Of a stretch of DNA of 64,000 nt, positions 1 through 9,252 are shown piece by piece. Within the stretch, counting starts at the first letter, position 1; every line of letters starts with the position of its first letter. Location of the stretch: positions 1-64,000 of the forward strand of contig JAFYBQ010000013.1 of assembly GCA_017540085.1 (NCBI GenBank), given 5' to 3'. The notes below the pieces were generated by a model. The model was not told the origin of the DNA. It did no database searches and saw nothing but the letters and a program-made list of their open reading frames with translations. The translations under genes were made by a program, and so were the position numbers. Origin of the DNA: Synergistaceae bacterium (GTDB lineage: Bacteria > Synergistota > Synergistia > Synergistales > Aminobacteriaceae).

Positions 1-760
1 AATCCCGTTTGCTACCCTGGCTTTCGCGCCTCAGCGTCAGTTTATGGCCAGCAAGCCGCCTTCGCCACCGATGTTCTTCCCAATATCTACGCATTTCACC
101 GCTACACTGGGAATTCCGCTTGCCTCTCCATCACTCCAGTCCTGTAGTTTCAACTGCATAATACAGTTAAGCCGTACCATTTAACAGCTGACTTGCAGAA
201 CAGCCTGCGCGCCCTTTACGCCCAGTAATTCCGGACAACGCTCGCCCCCTACGTATTACCGCGGCTGCTGACACGTAGTTAGCCGGGGCTTATTCATGCG
301 GTACCGTCACTTCCTTCTTCCCGCATAAAAGAACTTTACGACCCGAAGGCCTTCTTCGTTCACGCGGCGTCGCTGGGTCAGGATTTCTCCCATTGCCCAA
401 TATTCCCCACTGCTGCCTCCCGCAGGAGTCTGGACCGTATCTCAGTTCCAGTGTGGCCGGACACCCTCTCAGGCCGGCTACCCGTCGTTACCCTGGTGGG
501 CCGTTACCCCGCCAGCTAGTTGATAGGATACGAGCACCTCCTACAGCGCGTTGCCGCTTTAACCTTTCGGCCTATGGGGTATTAGCAGAAGTTTCCCTCT
601 GTTGTCCCCCTCTGTAGGACAGCTTCTCATATATTACTCACCAGTCCGCTGCTCCGTAAGCACTTCCCTGTCTCCAGTTCCGTAGCTCCGTCGCTCAACT
701 TGCATGTGTTACGCACGCCGCCAGCGTTTATCCTGAGCCAGGATCAAACTCTCAGTAATA
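1..760 (-). rRNA. rrs: 16S ribosomal RNA, 5' part, truncated by the window edge
   Basis: The small-subunit rRNA gene runs leftwards out of the window, so only its 5' half is present. On the minus strand the conserved AGAGTTTGATCCTGGCTCAG block lies near 735-755, and the universal CAGCAGCCGCGGTAA (530 loop) block lies near 257-275. The 5' boundary at about 760 is approximate. The 515-region reads GTGTCAGC rather than GTGCCAGC, a known natural variant. The sequence style, such as GGGCGCGCAGGC after the 530 loop, fits Synergistota, but this was judged from memory only. The many open frames across this segment are not genes. Confidence 0.97.
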
Positions 761-936
761 ATTTTGTGAGATTTCTGATTCTTGGCTTCAACAAATCGCA
801 AAACAAAAACTTACATCTCATCTGTAAAATTGCTCTGTCAATATGCTCGAAATAATGTTACCATTTCGCTCGTTGTCTTGGTTTCGGAGGTCTTTAGCTC
901 TCTGAGCGTTTGCCTCTCTCAAGCGCAACAGGGAAA

Positions 937-964
937 ATTATACACCTTTTTTTCACCCTGTCAA
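937..964 (-). promoter_or_regulatory. rRNA promoter with consensus -35 and -10
   Basis: On the minus strand a perfect TTGACA (964-959) and a perfect TATAAT (942-937) are separated by 16 bases. The upstream stretch is A/T-rich, as an UP element would be. Transcription would start near 930 and give a leader of about 170 nt before the 16S 5' end. Position, orientation and two consensus hexamers make this the promoter of the rRNA operon. Confidence 0.9.
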
Positions 965-1043
965 CAAATTAATTTTTCCCCGCTGTTTTCTCGTTGCCTA
1001 CAGCGTTTATTTCATCAGCACATAGCTGTCTCAAAGCCCAGAA

Positions 1044-1455
1044 TCATATAATCTCGATAATCAATCCGGGCGGAATGTCCTGTGCGTGTTCGATAAGATA
1101 TTTCACAGCGTTCATGTCAGCTCCTGAGTCGGCAATAACCTGAATTGATTTTCTCCGGCATGAAGTAGTAATTAGTGTTACCGTACATGGCTATGTATGC
1201 CTTTCCGGCTGACATCGCTATATACAGCGGAGACATTTTCGGGAATGGATAGAAATAGGCTCATCCCCGCATATCTCAAAATCGAGGCCGTTATTCACAG
1301 CATTGATTAATGCCTCAGCGGCATCCTCTAACGTGATGTCCGTATTCAAATCGACATCGGGGGCAAGCCGACAGAATTTCAGACAAAGCCTCACACGCTA
1401 AAGCATGACGAACGCGGGAAATTGTATCGTCCTTCAGCGGCAGTGATGTTATCTC
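1044..1455 (-). pseudogene. Decayed gene of unknown function
   Basis: Between the rRNA promoter and the CorC-type gene the minus strand shows protein-like reading that jumps frame several times. One frame reads EITSLPLKDDTISRVRHAL, the next reads DITLEDAAEALINAVNNG, a third reads KMSPLYIAMSAGKAYIAMYG, and the last ends GADMNAVKYLIEHA with a TGA at 1046-1044. No frame is open throughout, and the jumps coincide with stop codons, so at least three frameshifts have accumulated. I do not recognise the family. The start is not identifiable, so the right boundary is approximate. The remaining bases to 1528 hold nothing else I can name. Confidence 0.6.
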
Positions 1456-1528
1456 TTTACGATTAGTCCCCCGTTTTCATGACATGGCCGACACCCGTAA
1501 GGGGCGGGGCTTGCACCGGGGATTTTTG

Positions 1529-2791
1529 TTATTCTGTTACAGGCTCTTCCTTTTTCGACAGGTTAAGCAGGGTTATTCTGTGATCCTCAAGTCCCATAAC
1601 GCGAATCGTCCAGCCCTCGTAATGGAATATTTCCCCCTCGTCAGGAAAACTCCCCGAAATCGTCAGCACTAATCCCCCGACTGTCTCAGCGTCATCGCTC
1701 CTGAAGTCCGTCCCTAATTCATCGTTCAGCGCGTCAAGACTCATTATCCCCTGCACTAGATATGACCCGTCATCGAGCTTCTGTATTTCGGGCGACTCCT
1801 CGTCGTATTCGTCCTGAATCTCGCCGACTATCTGCTCTAGTATGTCCTCCATCGTAACAATACCCGCGACTCCGCCGTACTCGTCAACAATCACCGCTAT
1901 ATGTATATGCTCACGCCTCATGTTTTCGAGAAGCTCCGCCGTCCTTATCGTCTCAGGAACAAATATAGGCTTCCTCAGCAAGTCTTTCACTCCTGACGAC
2001 AAATCACCCGCGCTGAGATTCTTTAGCGTGTCCTTCACGTAAAGTATTCCGATTATGTTGTCGGGACTCTCCTCGTAAACAGGAATCCGCGAATGTCCCT
2101 CGTCAATAAACACCTTCACGGCTTCTTCAAGAGTCGAGGCGGCCTCAATCGCTATCATGTCCGTCCGGGGTATCATGATTTCGCGGACTCTCGTCTCGTC
2201 AAAATCTATTATCCCGTCAATCATTCGCCGCTCGTTTGCCTCCAATGCGCCGGACTCCTCGCCGATTTTCACAAGCTGCTCTATCTCGTCTCGCGTAACA
2301 AAAACCTGCTGGCTTCCCAAATTTATATGGAGAACAAAGCCGATTGCCGTAACACATTTTTTCATGAGCCACGCGATAGGGGATATTACCACCGCAAGCA
2401 CCCTCAGAATCGGAGCCGCAACAATCAAAACATTCTCGGAGTAAACCATTGCCGCGCTCTTTGGCAGAATCTCCCCGAATATCACTATAAGCACCGTCAT
2501 TACAGGCACAACCGCCACAACTGCACCCGCCCCGAAAATCTCAAGCGCAATCCCGGAAGCTAAAGCACTCGCGGAAATGTTCACGACATTGTTCGCGATT
2601 AGGCAGACGGTGAGAGCCTCCTGCGTGTCATTGATGAGCCACTGAAATGTTGACGTGAGATAGCGATACTTCCCCGTATCGATGAACGTCCGCAATTTTC
2701 CCGTGCCTGTCGCCGTGATTGATGTCTCCGCACCGCTGAAGAACGCCGAAAGAAGAAACAGCACTATGAATCCTATGATGATTTCCGGCAT
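1529..2791 (-). CDS. CorC/HlyC-type CNNM transporter-associated protein (DUF21, CBS pair, CorC_HlyC)
   Basis: This is a 420-residue membrane protein of the hemolysin C/CorC group, implicated in magnesium or cobalt efflux. The N-terminal region (about 1-190) is a DUF21/CNNM membrane domain starting with a strong hydrophobic segment. A CBS pair (about 205-320) contains PRTDMIAIE and VDEYGGVAGIVT, and an acidic CorC_HlyC domain closes the protein. I chose the ATG at 2791 because it overlaps the ybeY stop as TAATG; the longer frame begins inside ybeY. It is the last gene of a five-gene minus-strand operon. The ybeY-corC pairing is conserved in many bacteria. Confidence 0.9.
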   Translation of the reverse strand: MPEIIIGFIVLFLLSAFFSGAETSITATGTGKLRTFIDTGKYRYLTSTFQWLINDTQEALTVCLIANNVVNISASALASGIALEIFGAGAVVAVVPVMTVLIVIFGEILPKSAAMVYSENVLIVAAPILRVLAVVISPIAWLMKKCVTAIGFVLHINLGSQQVFVTRDEIEQLVKIGEESGALEANERRMIDGIIDFDETRVREIMIPRTDMIAIEAASTLEEAVKVFIDEGHSRIPVYEESPDNIIGILYVKDTLKNLSAGDLSSGVKDLLRKPIFVPETIRTAELLENMRREHIHIAVIVDEYGGVAGIVTMEDILEQIVGEIQDEYDEESPEIQKLDDGSYLVQGIMSLDALNDELGTDFRSDDAETVGGLVLTISGSFPDEGEIFHYEGWTIRVMGLEDHRITLLNLSKKEEPVTE

Positions 2792-3288
2792 TATCTCAGT
2801 GCCTCCAAGAGTCTGCGCGAAATTTCGTCCTGCTTCTGCCACATGGCCGACTGCTTTTCGTCAGTGTCATGATCATATCCCAGCAGGTGAAGGAACGAGT
2901 GAGCTATCATCAGGCAAATTCCTTCCTCCCGCGACAATTCCGGGTGAAGGCGGGCGGTTTCCTCCGGGCAAATCACAATGTCGCCAAGCATAAGAACAGG
3001 CAATCCGGGCGGAATGTCGTCCATCATAGGGAATGACAAAACGTCTGTAGCCTCGTCAACATCCCTGTACTGTCGGTTGAGGGCGCGTATTCCGCCTGAG
3101 TCCGTGAATGACAATGAGACTTCCGCAGAGGCATAATTTTTGCTGGCCGGATAAATTTCCCGGAGGCATTCTTCTAGGACGTGTGATATTTTTTCGGAGC
3201 TGTAAAATTCTGTGCCGGTACAATCTGAATTTGCGCCGCTGCCGTCTGATGAATCTTCAGGGGCATCAATTGTTACTGATAACTTCAA
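2791..3288 (-). CDS. ybeY: Endoribonuclease YbeY (16S rRNA maturation)
   Basis: YbeY is a zinc endoribonuclease acting in 16S rRNA 3'-end processing and 70S quality control. The metal-binding motif appears as HSFLHLLGYDHD near the C-terminus, matching the HxxxHxxGxDH pattern. An internal TDVLSFPM block is also typical of the family. At 165 residues it is slightly long because of a short acidic and serine-rich N-terminal stretch. It overlaps the next gene by the TAATG junction and lies 30 bases downstream of the 7TM-HD gene, so it is co-transcribed with phoH and the HD-domain gene, a classical arrangement. Confidence 0.95.
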   Translation of the reverse strand: MKLSVTIDAPEDSSDGSGANSDCTGTEFYSSEKISHVLEECLREIYPASKNYASAEVSLSFTDSGGIRALNRQYRDVDEATDVLSFPMMDDIPPGLPVLMLGDIVICPEETARLHPELSREEGICLMIAHSFLHLLGYDHDTDEKQSAMWQKQDEISRRLLEALR

Positions 3289-3318
3289 GCTGTAACTGAC
3301 CTCTTTCGTGTTTCGTGA

Positions 3319-5415
3319 TTATTTCCTGCGCTCTATCTTCTTCACTTTGCGCGTGTGGTACATTGACTGAAGGACTGATATTAACGTCCGCTTTATCACG
3401 GTAAAATCCTTCATAGTCAGTGCTGCGTTCTCGAACTGGTTTTCGTTGATCTTGCTCCGTATTACCTGGTCTACTATCTTTTCGATTTTGCTGACTGCCT
3501 GAGAGCCGGACTGCTCTTCTTCAATCTCGCGTATGTTTGCCGCCCTGACCGCCGCTTCAACTGAGTCCGTTATCATGAGGAGGGCTGTTTCTCTTGACTG
3601 CGGTTTAGGGCCGGGATAACAGAACTGCGCCCACTCTACATTTTTTCCCTCAGCTACGGCTTTGTTGTAGAAATATCTTGTGCTTGTGTCCCCGTGATGC
3701 TCGGCGATAAAATCCCGTATCCGCTTGGGTAATTTTGCCTCCCATGCAAGTTCGAGGCCGTCTTTCACGTGGGCAATGATTGACATTGAGCTTAGTGTAG
3801 GATTCATTGAGTCATGAATGTTGACTCCTCCGCCCTGATTCTCAACGAAAAATTCAGGGTGTCTCATCTTCCCTATGTCGTGATAATATGCCCCTGCCCG
3901 CAATAAATTCGTGTCCATTCCCAGCTCCATGCCGACAGCCTCAATCAGCGTGGCAATCGTCAAACTGTGCTGGTACGTTCCCGGTGCCTGCCTCTGAAGG
4001 TCGCGCAAAAGAGGGCTTGAAGGATTGCTGATGTCCCGTATTGTCATGATTGAGATTTCGCCGATATATTCCTCGAAATATTGAAGCACTCCCATTATGA
4101 CGTTTGACGACACCGCCTCATACAGGAAAAACAGCAATGCCCCCCGCGAAAAGCTCGCCCATGAGTACGGAGTCCCCTGCATGTATCGCAGAGCCATTCG
4201 CAGAGCCGTCAATATGAACGCCATCAATATCATCCTGTAGGACGCTTTCCGACTCGACTCAAGATTCCGCATGAGGTAGAAACATGCCGTAGCCGTAAAT
4301 ACCGACAAGGCCGACAGTAATATGATGTTCGTTACAGCTTGCCCCGTAACAACAAAAACGCCTGACGCTGAAGCCGTAACAGCTATGCAGAACGCTAAGT
4401 AGTCCTGAATGCAGAGGAATGACGCGCACGAGGCCGCCAATGTTCCCGCACCGTAAATTCCGAGCTTGGCCGCTACTGTCTCAGAAATCCACGCCGTTAT
4501 GATGATGAAGACAATGCACCACTGAGTCGGCTTATGCTCGCCCGCTCCCCTGCTTAGTATGCTTATCCACAAAGGCAGGCACATCACGCACAGTATCACC
4601 GAGAATATTTCAGCGACAGGAAAAACATCCTCCGTATATCCCTGAAGCCGGAGAAGTATGGCTGTCTGCTCCGTAACTGTCTCGCCCTCGCTGATTATCA
4701 CGTCGCCGGGGTCAAATTTTCGGTCTATTGTCGGAACCTCATCCATAACTGCCCGCCGCGCAAAAGTCGTAAGCCGCTCGTCATGCCTTATGTTGAGATT
4801 TCCGAACACCGCTAAAATCTGGTAGACAAAATTCGCATCACTGCCCGGAATATTCGCACGGTGAATCTCTTCCCACAGTATAGAGTTTATTACAGTGCTG
4901 TTTGACGTGTAAATTTTATCCTGTTCGAGACGGTCAAGAAACGCCGCCCCGACTGTGTATGAGGAGGTTAATATCCGCGTTCTGTTATCGTTTTCAAGCC
5001 GGAGAAACGCCGAAATAAATTCCTCCGGGAACGCCGACAGGTATTCGGAAGTTTTTGCAGACTGGACATCCTGAATATTTCCGAGAGCCTCAAGCCGCCG
5101 CATTAGCCGTGATTTTGCAGTAACATCATGGACATTCACGCCCGCGACACTTTCACCGACCATAGCGCGCAGCTTTGTGGCCGACTCCCGGTCGTCATAT
5201 CTCATCTGTGTGATTACCCTGTAGGTTTCGGGGGCAGGGCTTCCGACTTTGAAGGAGTCCCCGCGGCTGTTCAGCACCGCCCACTGAGCCAAGACGATGG
5301 CAATTCCGGCAATCAGCAAGAATACTGTAGGGCCTGCGTACTGAAACAATGAGGAGAAATTCACGCGCTCCCAAAATCCCCGCTCTGACGGGATTATTAT
5401 TCTGCCGCGCTTCAT
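3319..5415 (-). CDS. 7TM-HD family membrane phosphohydrolase (YqfF/PgpH-like)
   Basis: A 698-residue membrane protein with one N-terminal transmembrane segment, a large extracytoplasmic region, a cluster of about seven transmembrane helices (roughly 265-465), and a C-terminal cytosolic HD domain with YYHDIGKMRHPEFF. PgpH in Listeria is a relative that hydrolyses cyclic di-AMP, so a c-di-AMP phosphodiesterase role is plausible but inferred. The start ATG overlaps the phoH stop as ATGA. The gene order phoH - 7TM-HD - ybeY is widely conserved and supports the assignment. Confidence 0.92.
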   Translation of the reverse strand: MKRGRIIIPSERGFWERVNFSSLFQYAGPTVFLLIAGIAIVLAQWAVLNSRGDSFKVGSPAPETYRVITQMRYDDRESATKLRAMVGESVAGVNVHDVTAKSRLMRRLEALGNIQDVQSAKTSEYLSAFPEEFISAFLRLENDNRTRILTSSYTVGAAFLDRLEQDKIYTSNSTVINSILWEEIHRANIPGSDANFVYQILAVFGNLNIRHDERLTTFARRAVMDEVPTIDRKFDPGDVIISEGETVTEQTAILLRLQGYTEDVFPVAEIFSVILCVMCLPLWISILSRGAGEHKPTQWCIVFIIITAWISETVAAKLGIYGAGTLAASCASFLCIQDYLAFCIAVTASASGVFVVTGQAVTNIILLSALSVFTATACFYLMRNLESSRKASYRMILMAFILTALRMALRYMQGTPYSWASFSRGALLFFLYEAVSSNVIMGVLQYFEEYIGEISIMTIRDISNPSSPLLRDLQRQAPGTYQHSLTIATLIEAVGMELGMDTNLLRAGAYYHDIGKMRHPEFFVENQGGGVNIHDSMNPTLSSMSIIAHVKDGLELAWEAKLPKRIRDFIAEHHGDTSTRYFYNKAVAEGKNVEWAQFCYPGPKPQSRETALLMITDSVEAAVRAANIREIEEEQSGSQAVSKIEKIVDQVIRSKINENQFENAALTMKDFTVIKRTLISVLQSMYHTRKVKKIERRK

Positions 5416-6371
5416 ATTCTGTTTTCCTCCTCGTAGCGTGTATATGCCTGTACAATTTTCTGCACAATCTCATGACGGACGACATCGGCGTGTGTCAGGT
5501 CAATGAAGCCGATCCCCTTAATGCCTCCGAGAATTTCGCGGACGCTCCCAAGTCCTGACGGCGAATTTCCGGGAAGGTCAACCTGCGTAATATCCCCCGT
5601 AACAACAGCTTTTGACCCAAATCCGAGACGGGTCAGAAACATTTTCATCTGCTTGGGCGTTGTGTTCTGCGCCTCGTCAAGAATAATGAAGCTCTCGTTG
5701 AGCGTTCTCCCTCTCATGTAGGCAAGCGGGACTATCTCAATGACTCCCTTGTCGGCGTAACGCAGGAATTTCTCAGGCGACAATAAATCGTAAAAGGCAT
5801 CATATAACGGCCTCACGTAAGGCTCTACCTTCTCGCGCAAATCTCCGGGCAAATATCCGAGACTCTCTCCTGCCTCTACAGCGGGGCGCACTAATACGAC
5901 TCTGTTGACTTTCCCGGCTTTGAGCATTGAGACGGCCTCACAGACAGCGAGATACGTTTTGCCTGTTCCTGCCGGGCCTGTGGCGAAAAGTATGAAGTTG
6001 TCGCGTATGGCTTTGATGTATGAACGCTGGCCGGGAGTCTTTGCGCGTATGGGCTTGCCTCTTGCGGTTGTGCAGATGATTTCCGAGTAAAGCGCGGTGA
6101 GGTTCAGTTCACGGCCTTCCGCAAGTGCGTCCATTGCGGCACGTATGTCGTCTGTGTGGATGTCGTGTCCTTTTTCGGCGGCTGAAACAATTTCGCGGAT
6201 GATTATTCCTGCGAGCCTTGCGGGTTCAGGGTCAGGGCCGCTGATGTGAACGGCCCCGCCTCTTACTGACAGTGATACGGGATAACGCGACTCAATCGCC
6301 CGGAAATTCTCATCATTAACGCCGAGTAACCTGGCCTGCGTGAGAGCGTCCCCCGTGAAAGGTATATCCAT
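5412..6371 (-). CDS. phoH: PhoH-like ATPase (YbeZ family)
   Basis: This 319-residue cytosolic P-loop protein has a Walker A motif GPAGTGKT near residue 138 and a Walker B region FIILDEAQN near residue 229, followed by the TGDITQVDLP block typical of PhoH/YbeZ. The N-terminal 100 residues resemble the small RNA-binding-like domain of this family. YbeZ partners YbeY in ribosomal RNA metabolism, and both are in this operon. It starts one base after the stop of the upstream carboxyltransferase gene and overlaps the next gene by four bases, so translation is probably coupled. Confidence 0.94.
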   Translation of the reverse strand: MDIPFTGDALTQARLLGVNDENFRAIESRYPVSLSVRGGAVHISGPDPEPARLAGIIIREIVSAAEKGHDIHTDDIRAAMDALAEGRELNLTALYSEIICTTARGKPIRAKTPGQRSYIKAIRDNFILFATGPAGTGKTYLAVCEAVSMLKAGKVNRVVLVRPAVEAGESLGYLPGDLREKVEPYVRPLYDAFYDLLSPEKFLRYADKGVIEIVPLAYMRGRTLNESFIILDEAQNTTPKQMKMFLTRLGFGSKAVVTGDITQVDLPGNSPSGLGSVREILGGIKGIGFIDLTHADVVRHEIVQKIVQAYTRYEEENRI

Positions 6372-6372
6372 A

Positions 6373-7770
6373 TTACGCCGGGTAAGCCTCCGGGGCTGCC
6401 TGCGCCTGTAGCCCTGTGTCGCGCTTGTGGAGTCTGGCGTACTTCTTCGGGAGGAAGTCTTTTGCGACCTGCGGGAACATTATCCACGTAAGAGCGTCTT
6501 CCGGCTCTGTCATCCACGGCTGTGCGTCCTTTCGGGCCTGCTCCATTTCGGGGGCAATCTTTTCGCCCGGCCTGCATGTGATTGGCTCCTCATTGCCGAT
6601 TGCGAGCTTCTGGACTTCGGGATCCATCGGTGCCGGGGGCTGACCGTAGTAGCCGAGGAAGTACTGCCGGATTTCTTTCGGGAAACTCTTCCACCTTCCG
6701 CGCAGAACGTTCACGGTTGCCTGAGTCCCTACCATCTGTGAAGACGGCGTAACGAGCGGAGGATAGCCCATAGCCTTGCGGACAACGGGAACCTCATTCA
6801 GCACGGCTTCAAGTTTGTCGAGCGCGTTCATTTCGCGGAGCTGGTTGACCATGTTGGAGTACATTCCGCCGGGGATCTGGTAGCGCAAAATGTTGATGTC
6901 GACTCCGGCGATTTCGGGCAATAAGTCTTTGTACTTCTCGCGCAGTTTCTTGAAGTGGTTTGTGATGGGCAGTAATTTTTCGATTTCGATTCCCGTGTCA
7001 TATTCTGACCCTGCGAGAGCCGCGACAATTGACTCCGTCGGGGGCTGGCTTGTGCCTAATGCGAACGGTGAAATTGCTGTGTCTACGATTTCCGCGCCTG
7101 CTTCGATTCCCGCAAGGTATGCCATGCTGGCGAGTCCTGTCGTGTAGTGGCTGTGAAGCTCTATAGGGATGTCGACTTTCTCGCGGATTGCCTTCACGAG
7201 TTTGGCGCAGTCCATCGGCCCGATGAGTCCGGCCATGTCTTTAATCGCGATTGAGTCCGCACCCATTTCCTGCATACGCTTGGCCATTCCTGAGAACGAG
7301 TCCAGCGTGTGAACAGGCGAAAGAGTGTAGCTCATGCAAAGCTGAAGGTGTGCGCCCTCTTTCTTTATCTGATCTGCGGCGACTTCAACATTCCGCAGGT
7401 CATTGAGAGCGTCAAAGCAGCGGATTATGTCAATTCCATTACCGACAGCTTTCTTGACGAACTCGCGAACGACATCATCAGCGTAGTGCCTGTAGCCCAC
7501 GAGATTCTGACCGCGCAGAAGCATCTGAAGTTTTGCGTTCTTGACACGGGCGCGGATGAGTCGCAGTCTCTCCCAGGGGTCTTCGTCTAAGAATCTCATT
7601 GCCGAGTCGAAAGTTGCACCGCCCCACATTTCGAGTGCCCAGTAGCCAGCCGCGTCCATGTACTCAAGAACCGGGAGCATGTCAGCAGTCCGCATTCTTG
7701 TCGCGATTAATGACTGGTGAGCATCGCGCAGGCCGGTTTCAGTTATACGTACCTTCTTTTCTCCTGCCAT
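6373..7770 (-). CDS. Oxaloacetate decarboxylase alpha / pyruvate carboxylase subunit B-type carboxyltransferase
   Basis: A biotin-dependent carboxyltransferase of 465 residues with the TIM-barrel signature ETGLRDAHQSLIATR at the N-terminus, the metal-site HSHYTTG and the IKDMAGL lysine motif, followed by the PYC_OADA domain. It lacks the C-terminal biotinyl domain, so it must use a separate carrier protein not seen here, and no membrane beta or gamma subunit is nearby. The start is the ATG at 7770, which has GGAG nine bases upstream; an earlier in-frame ATG would contain that ribosome binding site inside the gene. It is the first gene of the phoH-ybeY-corC operon, an unusual metabolic leader for that set. 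Confidence 0.9.
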   Translation of the reverse strand: MAGEKKVRITETGLRDAHQSLIATRMRTADMLPVLEYMDAAGYWALEMWGGATFDSAMRFLDEDPWERLRLIRARVKNAKLQMLLRGQNLVGYRHYADDVVREFVKKAVGNGIDIIRCFDALNDLRNVEVAADQIKKEGAHLQLCMSYTLSPVHTLDSFSGMAKRMQEMGADSIAIKDMAGLIGPMDCAKLVKAIREKVDIPIELHSHYTTGLASMAYLAGIEAGAEIVDTAISPFALGTSQPPTESIVAALAGSEYDTGIEIEKLLPITNHFKKLREKYKDLLPEIAGVDINILRYQIPGGMYSNMVNQLREMNALDKLEAVLNEVPVVRKAMGYPPLVTPSSQMVGTQATVNVLRGRWKSFPKEIRQYFLGYYGQPPAPMDPEVQKLAIGNEEPITCRPGEKIAPEMEQARKDAQPWMTEPEDALTWIMFPQVAKDFLPKKYARLHKRDTGLQAQAAPEAYPA

Positions 7771-7809
7771 AAATTTTTTCTCCTTCATATTGTTGTGGAA
7801 TTTGACTGT

Positions 7810-7838
7810 ATTATACTTTATTTGCGTGGAAAATTAAT
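7810..7838 (-). promoter_or_regulatory. Candidate promoter for the carboxyltransferase-phoH-ybeY operon
   Basis: On the minus strand a perfect TATAAT (7815-7810) lies about 40 bases upstream of the carboxyltransferase start, with a poor -35 (ATTAAT) at 17-base spacing. Only the -10 is convincing. Confidence 0.4.
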
Positions 7839-7944
7839 GCGCTCCGTTATCGATGGGCTTATAAATCTTTATCCGTGAAAAACTGATATATAATTCTCTC
7901 ATCTCCTCACACGAAACAAAAGAAAGAAGGTTCAATTTTCCGCA

Positions 7945-9168
7945 ATGTTATCATCCTCACTGTCAGCAATATGGAACGAAACCGCCGCTGTATTCACTAA
8001 TGCGGGATACTCATTCTTCAAGATTGAGGCTCATGTAGTATGCGCCGCAGTCGTTGTGATTCTTCTGTACCGTCAGCAAAATTCCTCAGACCAGACAGAA
8101 GCCCGCATAGTGTGGAGTCGGTTATTGTCCGTTCAGATTCTGTACTGCATCGCCGGAATAATTAGAGTCCTCGTTGACGTTGCCATTATTCCCAAGAATT
8201 ACGCGACAAGATACACTGCCGCCGCTTTCACGTTCGGGCTTTTCGGGGCTATGTGCTGGCTTGTGTTCGAGTATATAGAGTTCTACCAGCATTCCGAGAT
8301 GATGAAGTCAAAAGGCAAAAGGTTCATGGCCGCGCTTCCGTTCATATTCAACACTGCTATGCTTGCGGTAGCGGGGTTCTTTCCGGGACTGTTCGCGGAT
8401 TTTTCCGGGAGGACTTACACGCGGGGGATACTTTATCCCGTCATGATGCTGATAAATTTTGCCTACCCTGTGGCCGCCGTGATTCTCTCAGTCAGACGCA
8501 GAAGCAGAATGACACGCTACGAGCGCGACACAGCCCCCGTCATGGCGACATACCCGGCTTTCTTCATGATCTGCGGGCCTCTTCAGGATCTCAACTGGCG
8601 TATACCGTTCCTGTGCTACGTGATTGTTGTCTCGGACATTTTCGTGTACATGTCGTATGCTGACAGCCTCGTGTCTGTTGACCCCCTCACGAGAATCGCC
8701 AACAAAAACGCCCTCATGCGGAATTTGTCGGAACGCTTCAAGACGGGCGAGCCTGTAACGCTTCACGTTTTCGCGGTTGATGTCGACTCGCTTGGGAAAA
8801 TCAACGGGACTTACGGACGTACGGAGGGCGACAAGGTATTAATCCTCGTGGCCAACGCCCTGCGGAAATTCAGCGCAGACGAACATACCTGCGACATATT
8901 CAGGTACTACGGCGACGAGTTCATTATCACGGCTGACATTGAGACCGACGAGGAGCGGGAGCTTTTCACCGAGCATATACGCAACTACGTAAGCAACGCG
9001 GCAATGTCGGCAAAACTTCCCTTCCACGTGAAAATCTCAATAGGCAGGGCAAAATATGAACCCTACAGCAAGACAGAGACAATATCAGGACTGATTGACG
9101 AGGCGGAGAAAACTCTTTACGAGGGGCGCGAACAAAGGAGCTTCCAGCAGATATGGAAAAGCGCGTAG
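7945..9168 (+). CDS. Membrane GGDEF-domain protein with degenerate signature
   Basis: A 407-residue protein with about six hydrophobic segments in the first 235 residues and a C-terminal GGDEF domain (about 245-395). The domain has the metal-binding AVDVDSLGKIN motif, but the active-site loop reads RYYGDEF instead of R-x-GGDEF, so the first glycine is tyrosine. The nucleotide-binding ND/GH region is also altered (INGTYGRTEGD). This suggests weak diguanylate cyclase activity or a c-di-GMP/GTP-sensing role. It stands alone and is divergent from the carboxyltransferase operon. A purine-rich site (AGAAAGAAGG) precedes the ATG. Confidence 0.85.
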   Translation: MLSSSLSAIWNETAAVFTNAGYSFFKIEAHVVCAAVVVILLYRQQNSSDQTEARIVWSRLLSVQILYCIAGIIRVLVDVAIIPKNYATRYTAAAFTFGLFGAMCWLVFEYIEFYQHSEMMKSKGKRFMAALPFIFNTAMLAVAGFFPGLFADFSGRTYTRGILYPVMMLINFAYPVAAVILSVRRRSRMTRYERDTAPVMATYPAFFMICGPLQDLNWRIPFLCYVIVVSDIFVYMSYADSLVSVDPLTRIANKNALMRNLSERFKTGEPVTLHVFAVDVDSLGKINGTYGRTEGDKVLILVANALRKFSADEHTCDIFRYYGDEFIITADIETDEERELFTEHIRNYVSNAAMSAKLPFHVKISIGRAKYEPYSKTETISGLIDEAEKTLYEGREQRSFQQIWKSA

Positions 9169-9252
9169 GCCGTAAAAATTTGGCTTATGGCGTAATTCGC
9201 TTAATGGTGTAAACTTTCAGCATCACCAAAAATTTTGGCAGGAGGTTTCAGC

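Noticed and set aside
393-617. Open frame on the plus strand across the 16S gene
   Set aside because: It is antisense to highly conserved rRNA and has no ribosome site.
782-1051. 89-codon plus-strand open frame
   Set aside because: It covers the rRNA leader and its promoter, which are clearly on the minus strand. The composition is not protein-like.
2093-2563. 156-codon plus-strand frame
   Set aside because: It lies entirely antisense to the CorC-type gene, whose domains are unambiguous.
8253-8663. 136-codon plus-strand frame
   Set aside because: It is a shadow of the GGDEF membrane domain in another frame.
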